A stretch of DNA of 64,000 nt from Pipra filicauda (GCF_003945595.2 NW_024104292.1:868001-932000); one strand, 5' to 3'; positions 1 through 13,800 are shown, counted from the first letter of the stretch. Translations and numbers: made by a program. Notes: generated from the sequence alone by a model not told the origin.

Positions 1-627
1 TAATTGGACATAAAACTCATAGGTTCCTTTTTCATATGATTCTTTGCTATACAGTGTGTGCAATTAGATTTAATGAACTCGTTTTCAGGACAAGTTGGCC
101 AAACCAATGCTATTGCTAATTTATAGAGGCTATGGAAAAAGTTACTTGATTATTTTTTTTCTTAAATTGAAATTTTATAGGAAATACTGTCTCTTCCTTT
201 TAGCATGTGAATATACAAAAGCCTAATTTTGGAAATAAAATGTTTTCTCAGTGTATGATTTCCAATGTGGTAATGTCTTTGTTTTTTTCTTGCAAATGTT
301 TTGGCAAGAAAGGTAAGTCTAGCATATTCTCATGTCGTGTTGTTAAAACAAAGCTATGTAGCATGATGACTGAGGAACCAGTAGCAACATAGCTATCATA
401 GCATGAATTGAACAAGCCAGCTTGAAATCCTGTGTAAATACTTGACAGCTGGTGCCTAAGCTACTCTAGCTACACTGCCAGTTCAAGAGTTCAGTGTAAA
501 AACATTCTTGGTTTATACAGAACTGGTTTAGCAATGTTTTTCTCTTGAAAAATTATCTCACTGGACACAGTCACACTGGCTAGGACAGAAGGAACCTTTA
601 ACCATTACTGTCTAATTTCACCAGTCC

Positions 628-966
628 TTGCAAGCTGAACAGAAACCTGAGCTGGTTCACAGTGGAAAGCTGTGTACTATAATTCAAAAGATCACAGCTG
701 AGCCCCTGGAAAGATTAGAACACGAAAGGACTTCAATTAACCTCCTCATCATTGCAGCACTAGTAGAGGGGATAACAAAGCAGGTTGGTAAGTTGATAGT
801 TGAAGGTGGAATGCAAAAAGTCAGTGTTAACACACTGTTGAGAAGAGTGGCATCTGGAACAAAACAGGAGATCCAAACACTTGAGACAGTCATTCACAAG
901 GAAGAGTTCTCTAACAAGCTGATACTATTTTATGTGGTATCTTTCTGTCTTCTACCTTTAATCTAA
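628..966 (+). other. Unrecognised 112-codon open frame
   Basis: An ATG-initiated frame of 112 codons. Its composition looks protein-like: charged, helix-prone residues for about 90 positions, with segments such as ERLEHERTSINLLIIAAL and KQVGKLIVEGGMQ, then a short hydrophobic end (LILFYVVSFCLLPLI). I do not recognise the family. No promoter, polyA signal or clear splice sites tie it to a gene. It could be a chance frame, a decayed processed copy or an exon of an unknown transcript. Frames of 110-143 codons elsewhere in the window look like chance, so length alone is no support. Confidence 0.15.
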
Positions 967-1159
967 TGTCAGTGGATAGATGATGGGAGCTGGTAGGCCA
1001 AGTTTCTCTTTCCAAATGTGAGAGCAGTATTGGGAGCAGATCCATGGGATGGCTGCTGCTGGAAATGGGACCCTCCACTCCTACCCTTTTCTTCTCTGCA
1101 CTCAGCTGCATGGCTTCCTCACACCTCATTCACCAGCTGTTTTGTTTAGGCATGGCACC

Positions 1160-1210
1160 TGTCCTAGTGTGATCACTTTCCACATCTGCAAAATGGGAAT
1201 AATGCACCCA
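1160..1210 (-). repeat. MIR-like ancient SINE fragment
   Basis: The segment around cacatctgcaaaatgggaat resembles the reverse complement of the core of MIR-type SINEs, in which a CATCTGTAAAATGGGRATAAT-like string is the best preserved part. Only about 45 bases are recognisable. The resemblance is from memory of the consensus, so family level only. Confidence 0.5.
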
Positions 1211-1974
1211 TTTTTGAAAAATGTATCAAGAATTACCAGCGTGAACTTCAGAACAGGAGTGGAAATTATTGTTATTGCAGTTTTACACGCTTCTACTTGC
1301 TTTGTGACAGTGTCCCATGATCACTTCATAAATTGCTAATTCTGAGTTACTAAGAATTATAGTTATGTTCCTGCTGGCATTGGATAGACACATACCAAAG
1401 CTTTCATGCCTGGTATCCTTGCTACTTCTTACAAAGACATTTCTCATTTATATACATAAACAATGAGATAGAAATATGTTAAAAGAATTGCCTGAAAGCT
1501 GCAGATCACTTCAGGCAATAATTATTTATCTGTCCATCATTTTGTCTTAGTATATTTTATTCTCTCTCAGTCTATATGTAACAACAAATTACTTAGCAGA
1601 ATCAAAACTGCTTATTTTAAACTTATAATGCTCTCTTTTGACCTGTACATAAGCAAAGCTGCACAGTGTAGGACATATGCACATGCTACGGTTGGTAACC
1701 TTTTGGTGTTAATTTATTTACATGCATCTGGTTGCTTTCCTAATAGAATAGAGCAGTCTTCCCTCACTAATGAAAGTGATAATGGGAAAGTTGTTTGAGA
1801 TGTTATAATGAAAGCCAATATATCATGATGTGTCTTTAGCAGAGTGGGTTAAGCGTGAGTACCTTGTGCGCTGTTTCTTTCACCTGTACAGTACAAATTT
1901 TGCAGTAAAAATTAATTAGCATTTTACAGAGTCAACATTAACTAAATATCCTTGACATATTCCCCAAGAGAGGG

Positions 1975-2140
1975 TAATGTCATTAACCTCTTTTACAGAT
2001 GAGGAAGCAGCACTGGATTAGTATTGTAACTCCACTGACTTCTGTGGAATTTTTCCAGAATTACACTGGTAGAAATAAGACTAACTAAGTCCTCAAAAGA
2101 ATAAGTCATTTGCTCACAGTTATCTAGTCACAAAGCTGCA
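1975..2140 (+). repeat. MIR-like ancient SINE fragment, interrupted
   Basis: Bases around ctcttttacagatgaggaag (about 1,988-2,007) match the MIR core in the forward sense, and ctcacagttatctagtcaca (about 2,115-2,134) resembles the next conserved MIR block. Between them, bases about 2,018-2,073 read like another old amniote repeat (tccactgacttctgtggaat). This suggests a nested or rearranged relic. Confidence 0.45.
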
Positions 2141-2854
2141 CACTCAGGATGAGAAACTGAAGATACCCATGTTTCCTTTGCTATTATAATAAGACTTTCT
2201 ACTGAAACAGCATCTATAAACCTTTATCTAGGATGTTTAAAAAACCCTCACACCACCACAGAATCTTACATTTTTCTCCTACTTGTGTCGAGAAATAATT
2301 GTTGTGTCTACAAAGGTCTGCATCCTATGGAAATAAATTAACAGCAATAAATTTTTTTTTATTAACGCCTACTTGTCCAAAAGTGTGGTTTTTTCTGGTA
2401 AATTTAACAGCAGAAAACAATAATGGGCTTCCAAAGGCTGCCAATGAGCAAAGAAGGTAAGTTAAAAGTCTTTTATATGCAAATACTTAATTATATTTGG
2501 GAGGCATTCTTAGTTTTTCTTTCTCTCCTCTTTTCCTTTTTTTTTTTAATTGAAAACAAACGAACAACGGGATATCAGTTACTTTGATTTACATATTGTT
2601 ACCTTAGAGTTTTTTGATTTTTTAAATTTCTATAAACTTTAGAAGTAGTTACATAGTGAATGTAGATTTTAAATGTAGCTGTAGTGTGTTTCTCATGATG
2701 TTATATCTTCTATCAGTATTTTCCAGTAGAAGTAACGGCAGTAGCCTAACGGTTGTACATATCAAACCCCCTTCCCATATCAATTCCATTAAGTCTGTTA
2801 GTTGTTTAGTCTTCTTTCAATGTAGATTTGCAGAAAACACCCTAATGCCTGCCC

Positions 2855-3150
2855 CAGGAATGTAAACATGGACAACGGCCTCCGAGGGCTTCACGTGCTT
2901 TGATGAAGAGGAAGGTGATGAAAGAGGGGTTCCAAACTCCCCCAGACTCAATTCCCAAAGGGGTGTGCCAAGGGGTGGAACAGGGCAGAACTGAGGGATG
3001 GACAAGTGGGGATTGGATGGACATCATTACAAAAATTGTAACACCTGAGTCGAAATGCACGTGCGACGGTTTGTATTCCCGGAGCGTGGAGGCTCATTAA
3101 AGCTTTCTGCTTCCTTATCTTATTTCCTACCTAATTGGGCCTGGAGTTTT
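2855..3150 (+). repeat. Possible LTR or other interspersed repeat
   Basis: This block differs from its AT-rich flanks. It is GC-richer, has several CpGs (gcacgtgcgacggtttgtat, cccggagcgtgg), then a polyA-like signal (attaaa, about 3,098) followed by a pyrimidine-rich stretch. That layout resembles the R/U5 end of an avian endogenous retroviral LTR. No TG...CA termini or target-site duplication could be fixed, and no second copy is present in the window. It could instead be a chance GC-rich patch. Confidence 0.35.
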
Positions 3151-6100
3151 TTTTTCCCTCAGTCTTTTAGGCATCAGTATGCATACCAAGAATTCACTTT
3201 CAGCTTACAGTTATTCCAGATCTAGTGGTACCTGTCAGCATTTGAGGTCTGGAGTAACATGGGAGTCTGCTGACTTCTCTAGACAAAATGCTCTGCAGAA
3301 TTTAGGGGTCTACACTATTTCTGATAAAATAGTAAATATTTTTGCAACACGTTTTCACTCCCAAGTAAGTGGTGGCAACAGCGTTAATTCTGAAGCAGTA
3401 TAACTTGAAGACACTTACAAATACAACTTTCATGTCTCCTAGTTAATTCTAATATATCCATTATAAAAATTGTTAGCTCCCATTTATAATAGATTTGCTG
3501 AAAATCTGGGAACTGAATTTGAAATTCAACCTTACAGAGAGGATCACTACCAAGCCTCATGCCTAAGCTCCACTCAGAACAATGTTAAAGTCCCACTCAT
3601 TAATCTCCTTGCTCGGATTCGCCCTTATGCACTGACCAGTGTTCTCTTATCATGCCTGAGTGGTACCCTAAGAATTCAAATTCCCCTTGATATCAAGTCA
3701 GAAGATAACAGTAACTAAATTTTGAGTATTCCAGATGAAATAATATCAGATCTGCAGACTGAAAAACTTTCTGAAAAGCTTTCTGGGTCAGAAACCAACA
3801 AGGAGGCTAAATTTCATGATCCAGTTCAGTGTTATCACTGACAGTACACAAATGCAAATTCTTATAGAATTTGGTTTGCTGAAATTAAAACTAATATTCC
3901 AATGGGGTTTGATAATCTTCTGAAAATTTAAAATAATTAAATATTTAAAATCTGAAAATCTAAATAGCAAATAAAACATTTATTTCTTCCAAACTGGTTT
4001 TTTTCTTCACATGGAACTCCTTCCAAATGTAAGAGTATAAGAATATCAATTATGTAAAAATCTTTGCAAGACCAACTTTGAGGCAGAAAATTAAATCCAT
4101 TCAGATTTTAGCCGAACTCTAGAGGCTGTAGTCCATTTCCAAAAATTTTCAAAGACTCTGAGGTTGAGAAAACTCTACTAATCTCAAAAATCAAAGGCAA
4201 CATTTAAAAAGGTATGGAGATGCCTCAGAGATGCCTTTTTTGTGGTACAGTTTATCATCAGGGTGATTTTTATCTGTCTCCCATGGCAGCAAGTGAAAGC
4301 ATGAGAGATGCTGGCGAGTTTTAACAGATTTTGTGGGGAAAACTTTTCCTTTTTAAACAGTAATAACATCCTTCCTGTACAATACATTAGAAATGTATGA
4401 ATTTTCTTGTTCACAGAATGTATTATCAAATAACCATGGAAGTGAATTCTATTTCATTGGCTGATGTTTGCTTATTTAGGGTAAGGCATATCCCCTTTTA
4501 TTTTTTAATTATTACACTAGTAAAACACAATGAGGGTTAGATGCTAAAAGCAGACATACAGATAATGAGATATAGTCTTTCTGGGGGAAATCTATGATTT
4601 ACACTTGGATTTGTAATCTTACGAGGATTGGGAGGGATATGTCCCCATTCCACTTTCTGTCCATTCTCTGCCTTCTTCCCCACTCTGGTCACAGAGACAC
4701 AGGGTGAGAGACTGTTCTTTTTCAGTGTCAGTGTATGACCAGATCTGCAGCATGAATAACCTTCCCTGGGGTTACATTCACCCACACCTAAAGCACTCAG
4801 CCTCCTGTTAAGCTTGCTTTCTAAAAGACGCTTGTCATAATATAAATTGGCAAGTCAGTCAGGGATATGGCAGGATCAGGCCCATGCTTAACCAATGGAA
4901 TAGCCTTTGGAATCCTTCAGAATTGCACTCTCTTAGTTGACCTTGCAGCTTTCAAAAGCACGGACCAGGAATAGAGGAAAATGCTTACTGCCAAGTTAAG
5001 CTTACTCACAGGATTTACCTTCCCAGTTCCTTACAAAACAAAATGTAAAGTGCTGTAAGACAGTGGTTTGCAGAAGTACTGCAGTAGTCTCCAAATGAAT
5101 GGGCACAGCTTTATCACTGCAAACGTGGTCCCAATTTCCTATACCTGCCATTTATGCAGAATTTATTTTGACAACAAAAGATGTCTAGGCACTTGAAACA
5201 GCTGTAGGATGAAGTAAATCTCCCAGTTGAGAAAAAAGAATTTTCACATCCCCTCTCTTCAGAGAGTCTCATGGCTGGTCTTCCATAGACTTTCATTTTG
5301 GACTTGGACAGACCAAACAAGGACTCCTCCAGCTCCTTCTCTAGTCAATGGGAACAATTCAGGTTGACTTCAGTCAGATTGGTTCAGGCCCCTTAATCTC
5401 CCTGCATGTACTTCCATTCAAACAAGCAATAAACATTGATATTACCAGGAAAAAGAAAGAAGACAAACAAAACAGATTTACAGGCCAGTTGGAATTACAG
5501 CACATTTATTTTCTTTAAAGTTAATGAGCAGCATAATCCAACAATAATTTTATCTTATGCTTTTCATAAAGCTCTCAAGGCATTTCATAATCAATTAACA
5601 GCTCAAGCACGTCATCATTACAGAACATTTTGCAATAAACCATTAGGAATTATTGTAGAGTGAACTTTCCATCATCACTAAACAAACCACTACACAGCTA
5701 GGATCCATGCCAAGCAGGCTTTGAATTTTTTAATGAAGTTTATACATTCCCTGCAAGTATAGGATAAATCCCTGCACCAGCCACTTTCTATTTGCCTTCT
5801 CCCCACCACCTGCAATTTTTTTTTATGTTTAGCCATTTCCCTGTGCTTTGGTGAGATTAATAAAATCCAGTGCTTCTGTGCTGCATTACCTTCAATTCAG
5901 ATCTTTATGACAAGATGGATCGCAGTAAATGCCATATGGAGTAGCTATACTCGTGGATTGAAAATCAGTCTCTAGAATGACTTCATGTATTTCCAAAGTA
6001 TTTCTTAGTGGATCTGTGAATAGGACTTCCAAACAAACGTTTGTTGCCTGTTCTTAAAGTCTCGCTACTCCTCCTGTTTTTTCCAGTTAATAATTCTGGA

Positions 6101-6853
6101 CGTATCCCTACCTCCTCAGATTAAACACAGTGAAGAGGGAGACAGCACCCATGGAGGTTTTTCCAAGCTGTTGTCAGACATAGCAATTAAATGCCTGGTC
6201 CTCACAGGTATTTTAGGGCAGCAGTAATGCAGTCTGGCTCCTTATATTCCAGAGATAATGTCTGGATCTAAAATTCAAGCTTGCACCTAAACAGCTCCCT
6301 CGCCTGGCAATAGCAGGCTATTCCTTCTCCACCTGTGGTACTTGTGGCTTTCCCCACTAATCTGCCCAGCAACAGTTTGTCCCTTCCCTTCTTATGTGCA
6401 GCAAGTCTCATGTAAACATCGTGCTCTGAGATCAACTGCAGGAATTTACGGTATGATTTACAAGGAAAATAAAAAGCTGCTTCTTAAAGATTAGACTCCT
6501 TTAGATCTCTGACTTTTGGTCCCTACACTGACAGCATCACACAGGGCGTAACTTTTAAGCTGTTTAAGCGAGACATGTTTTTGTTTTACAAAGACAGCAC
6601 ACAGTGTATGATTAATCTTTCGCATGAGAGACATGGCAGTTTCCCTACTGTTACGCAAGACAATATGGTTTGATTGCTTCTGCCTCCTGTCAAGTCTCCA
6701 ACTGGAAATATGTAATATGCAATGAAGTGTAACAAAACAGCTAAGAATTTGCTGAGGTAGTTAAAACAATACTAGAGTAATTAAGGATCTGTATCTGTAC
6801 TAGAAACAAAATAAGCCCTTTGTTTGGATGGTTTGATTAATACTGCAGGATTG

Positions 6854-6952
6854 CAAGGCTACCGGTGGCACATAACTCTAGAAGATGTGAGAGTCAAAGA
6901 GTTGTCCCAATGGGAAGATACGAGAGTGGAAGGGCTGTACCAACTGGAAGAT
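6854..6952 (+). repeat. Degenerate 33-bp tandem repeat, about three units
   Basis: Units 6,887-6,919 and 6,920-6,952 are each 33 bases, both end in gaagat and share the pattern gagagt...(t)gtaccaa/gtcccaa...tgggaagat/ctggaagat. A weaker first unit (6,854-6,886) also ends in gaagat. Because 33 is divisible by three, the frame 6,824-7,138 reads as three related 11-residue blocks (ending ITLED, SQWED, YQLED). No gene context supports translation. A short minisatellite is the simplest explanation. Confidence 0.5.
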
Positions 6953-9575
6953 GACATCAGCTACAACATCTGGGACAATCCCTTGGGCCTGGTGAACGGT
7001 TTCTTCCCACAGGAGAAACAGGAAGAGAAAACTGTTCTTGCAGCAGCTATAGCAGGAAGTTATATAGCGACAGGCCACTATATTTTTGCTAATATGTATT
7101 GTATTGTTATGACGCATTTAGACCTGTGGCAAATGTAGCAACAACAAAGAAGACTGAATGCCAGTGGCAGAAAAAAGCTAGCAGCAACTGAATATATCAA
7201 ACATGAAGAATTCCTTCTACGCACACCATATAAAAAAAAAAATAAAAAAACCCCAAGAGCTCATTGTTTCCCTGCACCAAAAAAGACTAGGTACTATCTA
7301 GAAGAGCAGTACTGAACCATGAATTGCTCTTATTTATACTATATCATGCAACATCACAAAAACCCTAAACAACCTGCTGTGCTCCAGAAAGCTCAGAATC
7401 TAAGCAACAGAGTGAAGCTTACTGCTAGGCATCTGATCCATCATTCCTGTTATTTTACTCTTGGTATTCTGTAACCTTATAGGGTTTGATCCCCTCCTAT
7501 GTCCAGCTGCACTTCTTTTACACTCAAAAAGAGTCATTAATTCCTAGGTCTTTAATTCTATATTTGCAAAGTAATGGGACCTCTTCTTTAGAGAAGAAAC
7601 ACAGTCTGTGCACAACTGTTAAGTTACACCCATAGCTGTGCAGTCTATGCAGTTTATGTGGAAAAAGGGGAAAGGGTGCAAGCATAGACTCCCATTGGCT
7701 TCAAATGGGATACATGACGATAAAAGAAAAAAAATCTCCTTCAAAAAGATCAAGAAAAAATAAATGAAACAATTCCCTCTAAAAGACATATTACTTCTCT
7801 TTATTTTCCCTCCTGCTAATCATGCCTGTCTTGTATGCAGGCATCATCTCTGTTTTCAATGAGGGAGATACTCATGCAGTGTAGCCTTGCTCAAACTGAG
7901 AATATTCCTACTGTATCTCCTAAAGTGGATGTATCAATTGATCCCACTCATCATCTGGAAATTGCTGTGCATGAGCCAACCCCAGCTTTCTGTGTTGTCA
8001 ACTGAATGATGCACATTGCTGACAAGCTTAACAAAACCAGCCATTTCACCATGGTGAACTGCAGAGCGATTGAGCCGATGCAGAATTCCGGCAGTATGCT
8101 TTCCTAAAGAGCTACTGCTTCACATTCCCCTCGCGACACAGAGAGTGTTAGGGCTGATCTACCCTTATTCCTTCTGCATGAATAAAACACAAACCACTGC
8201 AGTGATTATTTCTAAATAACGATTAACACCAGAGGAAGGCATACTAATATGAGCCATGATCTTGTGATGACTGTACTGCTACAAACTGCTTTAGATAGGT
8301 TCAAGGCTAAGCTCTGCTGTGCCTGCTGGATGCTCCTGATAAGTGTTTTACCTAACAGCTCACTGATAAGGATTCAAGTTTGAATCCAGCCCAGGACAGA
8401 AGTGCCCCAGTTGCTTCTTTTGCCTTAGAGGTTTGAGTTTGTTTTCCCTTGGAAGTGCCATAATGTCAAAGTTAGAGAGCCCTCTGAATGTCTCCACCTT
8501 TGCTGAAGCTATTCCATTATATGTAGAATAATTGATATTAACAGGGACCTGAGAGAGTATGGCTTGTAACTTAGTGATTAAGGTGAACACTAAAGACAGG
8601 ATGGGGTTTCTTATCTGTTCTCCAGGGAGTATATGAGCTTTCATTTAGTAAGTATGTTATTGAAAGTTTAAGATGAATGCTAGGCAGGCAATGTACGACA
8701 CAGTCTTAAATTTGTTCGTAACAGTACTCAAAGGTGAATTGCTGTGGTAAAGGAGCACCTTTACCACTCATTTCTCTGATGTGGATCACCATTGGATTCT
8801 GGTGCCTTCTGAAGTGACTTCAAACTGTGATCAGTGCAATACTCTGGGGTAATGTAAATTTTTGGAGGATCAAGTGCAACCATACGGGTGTAGCACAGTG
8901 GAGCATTTTCCTCTAACTACAACTAAAGGGGAAGAACCAGGCAACTCCACACTCCTTGGATGCAGAGACGGTTGTGCAGTCATTTAAATCAGCTCCTGTT
9001 CCACTGCTGGGGAACAATGTTAAGATATGGCAGGCTTCAGTAGGTCTCTAAGATGAAGTGAAGCCTATTTCCAGTTGTTAGGGTATTTTTTTAATGATCT
9101 TGACACATAACATTTATGAAAAAATGATTAATACAATCAGTGGACATTAGAAGAATATTCTCATTAATTTCAGACGGTCACAGAAATGACTTCAAACCAA
9201 AAGTCTTCACCTTAAAGAATCACTGACAAACTAGACTAGTCACACTTTTTAATATAATCAATTTCCAAATTTTACTTTGAAAGCACCATTTCTACAGAGG
9301 TGGGGAGTTTATGTGAAATTATCAATTTCAAAGCAATTTCTATTAGGAAATAGTGAAAACCTTCCTCTTTTGGTATTCTCCAAATTAGAAATGTTTGACT
9401 TCAATACTGTATGCCATTTAGTGATGAAGCTCATACAAAAAATTAAATTGAAACAAAATATTTGGAATACAGTAAGGTAAAACATGGGAAGTCATCTAGA
9501 ATCATTTTTTTTAATTTAAAAATTTAACAGAGACAATTCTCATCCCACTCATCTCCCTGCCCATCAGAAAAAGAA

Positions 9576-9628
9576 GAAACTTTTGTCCCACTTGGAATAA
9601 GGAAAACTTCTGTCTCATTTGGAATAAG
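9576..9628 (+). repeat. Tandem duplication of about 26 bp
   Basis: Two adjacent copies (9,576-9,601 and 9,602-9,628) share the pattern gaaacttttgtcccacttgg / gaaaacttctgtctcatttg followed by gaataag. They differ by a few transitions and one inserted base. It is a local duplication in intergenic DNA. Confidence 0.7.
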
Positions 9629-10807
9629 AAAAGGTTATTTCAGGATTTTCACAGACTGAAAAAAATATTTTCCAGTCAGCTCTACCAAATAGACTACTGT
9701 GTGTCAGAGCTGTAAATACAGCTTGCAAATCTTGCATCTGTTTTTTTGTTTACAGTGATGGTAAGGTATCTGTCTAGGTAAGTCAGGTTTTCCATGACAA
9801 CAGTGTGTACTTCTACATTTCCAGCTACTGGTGGTTCTTGAAAACACAAGAATAAGAGAATACAGAAAGAGAACCTTACAGGAAAAGAAAAAAAAAACCA
9901 GCAAGAATCTCAAAAGGCAGAATTAGGTAATGCATTGTGTAGCTGAGCATGTTCAAGTAGGTAATTGTACTAGTATTGACTCAGTGTAACCATCTCTCTT
10001 TCATAAATGAATGCTTTGCATGACTGGTTTTCTGTGAGTATAAATGCATTGGATTTTTTCTTCTTATTGAATTTTATAGGAAAAAAAGCCAGCTACATAG
10101 ATGGAGGTGAAGAGAACTAATCCCTATTATTTTATATGAGAGGAAGTATGAAACATATATAGCAGTGAATCCATATGTACTAGAGATTATTTGAACTGCT
10201 AGGGTGCATAATCATGTTTATCTCCACTGGGAAAAGATCCAAAGCTAGAATTCCAAATCTCAAGCCATTAGGAATGTACTATTTCAAATATCCCCACCTC
10301 TGAGTGTGGGCTTCCATGTGGGTCCAGTCTCAAAACAGAATTTCATGCCCACCTCAGCTTGGTGAGATTGCTCCTGTTGTCCCTCATGCTGAGTAGCACC
10401 TGCTCTTGGAAGTTATTAGACTGAAGGAGAAGGGAGTAAGAGTATCTCCTCCTTTCACTTCTCACAACACTGAAATAAAAGAAGCGCAATATGTATCTCT
10501 GCATTATAAGTATAGAACATTGAGGGAAAGAAATAAAAGTTATGAACATGGCCTCTGGGATCCACAGGACTGAATTATTAAGAATGGCCACAGATACAAT
10601 GTTAGATACTATATCCACAGATAGAACGTGGAGAAAGACTTTGGAACTGAGCCCAGAAAGAACTGCTTATACAAGGTGGTTCCTTGTGCTTCTCCTAAAA
10701 TCTCCAAGTCTGATATTAATAAATAAAAAGGTTTGGGGGTGGAATTAAATTTACATAGTTTTATAAGGGACGGGTCTTTACTGCCTAGTTCAGTTTGCAT
10801 GGCAATA

Positions 10808-10835
10808 TAACCCTCACACTCTTAACCCTCACACT
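10808..10835 (+). repeat. Short tandem duplication (taaccctcacact)
   Basis: The 13-mer taaccctcacact occurs twice with a two-base spacer, at 10,808-10,820 and 10,823-10,835. No function is suggested. Confidence 0.7.
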
Positions 10836-13800
10836 GCTTAAGCTTTCAAGAAATGTAGTAGCTAGGAAGGTCTTTACAGTCAAGTTACAAACTTCTTTTC
10901 AGTGACAGGTAAACAGGAACAAAACATTCTCTTCTTATTATGTTATGTATGGAAATGTTTTATAGTGCCATCATTAATGATATTTCTGGAACCAGCTGAT
11001 CCACAGCCAGAATCTACTCCACAGCTCCACCCAGCTGTAAGCATAAATCCCCAACCCTTCCCATCTGACATAAACACATACATCCACCTTACGGTCCAAG
11101 CCTGACCGATCTCTCTTCCTAGGCCAAAAGTTGGCTCGTGAATAAGACGTTCCACTAGCCAGTCCAAAATCTTCACCACCCTCTAGCCACCAGTCCACTC
11201 TATCCAGCATCTCACTTTTGATGGTTTTGGTGGAGGAAAAGATATATAAAAGTATATCTGTCCAGTTTTGCCCAGGCAAGTGAGAGGCAAGGAAGAGAAG
11301 ACTTCCTAATCACTTCAGAAAATCATCTGAAGCGCTGAGATATGACATTTAATTACAGACATTGGTCTATTACAGAACTGCAAGTAATATGAGCAAAGCA
11401 AGGACTGTGGACACAATTTTGCTCACTATGCCATGATCCACAAAGAATGGAAATGCTTCACAGATTCATGGTTCCTGAGACCAAAAGCAACTGCAGTGTC
11501 TCCAGCTGATAACCTCAGCCACAGGGGCTGTAGGTTTCTTCCAGATGATCTAAGCATATTTTGTAAAAAAGATATTAACTCCTACTTTGAAAAAAGCTAA
11601 GTTACAATGATCTACCACTTCCTTGTTAAAGCACTCTACTGTTTAATTATTCTCACAGATTGCATTTTATTTCAAGGTTGAATCTATTCCACTCTGCTTT
11701 TGCAATGTCATCAAATGTGAAGACCCATCACAAAGAATTATAGTGACGCCTATGTCAAAAAAGCACAGAACCCATATTTCTGCTAAACACGCTAAGCACA
11801 AAGCTGAATGATATACTGCCATGTGATTTTCTAATGATACCTGGAGATACCCACACTCCCTTTAATTATACTATTTTACTTCCCCAGTCACTGTAAGGCG
11901 ATAATCAGGGAAGCAGGAGGAAGCAGAAGACTATTATATGCCAGAAAGAATAAAGGACATGCTGTAAGCATCTATGTGCCAAAAGCTACTGAATCTTTCA
12001 ACAGATCATTGAGGAGTCAACAACTCTGGTCTGGAAACAGGTTGATTGTTTAGAGAAAAGTCCACAAACGAATTGGTCCTTTGGATACCTGGCTGCTATG
12101 ATTTTGGAAAAATATAAAAGAGCTCACAGCATTAGTACATTTATATGCATAAGGAAGGCAAATTATCTACTGAAATACATGGAGCTTCACATTAACTTTT
12201 AGAACTAAAGCTTTTTACACATAAGTTCCTCCAAAACATTTTGTCTTCTAACATCAACAGCAACAGAAGAAGTTGATGGCTGGTGTGAGAATCTTAAAGG
12301 AAGTGACAGCAAAGTGTTTGCTAGTCAAGTATACTTTTATGTCAAGAAATAAAAATAGAAAATGTCAAAATATACCTAAAAGTAACTACAAAGATGTAAG
12401 CTAATAGAATTAATTTGCACTTTATTCTTTAAAGGTCTCGGCTCTTCCTGTAAATAGTCAACTTCCTTCAATTCCTACAATATAATATGAGTTGAAAGCA
12501 TTTAGTAACTTCCAGGAAGTTGCTCAGCACTACACCACAGTGTTTATAGTGCAGAGTTTGAAAGTCTGACTGGTATGACAGGTTCTTCAGAGAGAAAGAC
12601 ATCTTGAGACAAAGAAAATCTTTTCCCAAGCGTATGCCTTCAGGGATTCACCATAATTCACCTAACTGTTAACATATTTAGGTTGATTGAATGTGAGAAT
12701 GTTATATGTAGACATCAGCTTTCCAAATGGCTGTGATTTAGAGAGCTGCAGGTGTTGCTTTTGTAAATTTCATATGGTTCAGTGCCAAAGCAGGACACAG
12801 CGTGAAAAATTACAAGCAGATCTACTAAAGCATTTTTTTCAATAGTCTGTACTGAAGAAAGCTTTGTCACGTCTGTGACTTGTCTTTCCACTTCTGTAAA
12901 ACATGACACTAGATGAAGCTGTCTAATCTGACTTTTAGTCACAATATTTAGCTACCTGAAAGATAAAGTATAATGAGACACTATACATTTCTCCTTTTTC
13001 AGTCTTTCTCAGTTTTGGAACTGTGAGCCTTTGAAAGCAGATGAGTCACTCAATTATTATCAAGTAAATTTTTTATCTGTCATTTAATCACTTGTGACAG
13101 CAGATGAAATGTAAAAAGACTAAACTTGCACTACAGAATTAGCCTGCAAAATGTAATAGTTACTGTAGTGTATCCAACATACAGAATGTAAATTACCTGT
13201 CAGGAGTTTCTGAATATTATTTTTATATTTTTTCAGGTAAGATCAGGCAAAGTTTGCATTTCTATAATGTCTTTCAGAATGTTATACATCATGTCCTGCT
13301 GAAAAAGGAATTCTGAAGCCCAAGAGTTCTGCTGTGATTTGGAATAGTAGGGAAAAAGGATAGTGTCTTAGTGCGTTTTAGTCTTAGTTTCAAATGCCTA
13401 GTTAACAGCAGCAGATGAATCCAGTTTTTTGTTTTCTATAAAAATTCACATCTTCTTCTAACACTTATTTGAGGCTCTACACTGAGCAAACTGTTGTGAC
13501 TGTGAAACTGTTATCGAGAGTTCAGAAAAAAAAGAGTTCTGCAGGATGGTGACGGTACAACCCAACTTTATAACCTTGTCAATATGGCATAGTTTTTAAA
13601 GTCAGAAGAAAGTGCCGTGATCATTTACTCTTGTTTTCTGTATATATAGAGGTCATCATAATTTCTGGGCCCAAATCAGGAAAGCATCCTGTCTCAGTTT
13701 AGCCATTATTAGTATTGACAAATTTTAAGTCATATCAGATGTATGCTTTTAATCTCATTCTTAGTGTGAAAATGTTGAGCTTTAACTTTAGTTAAACAAT

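Noticed and set aside
1838..1885. tRNA-like string (agcagagtgggttaagcgtg)
   Set aside because: It resembles a D-arm only. No acceptor stem, anticodon arm or TΨC arm can be assembled around it.
7685..7715. Short strings such as cccattggcttcaaatggga that recall amniote repeat cores
   Set aside because: Too short and degenerate to assign to a repeat family by eye. Similar scraps near 4,870, 5,340, 44,805 and 61,640 were left out for the same reason.
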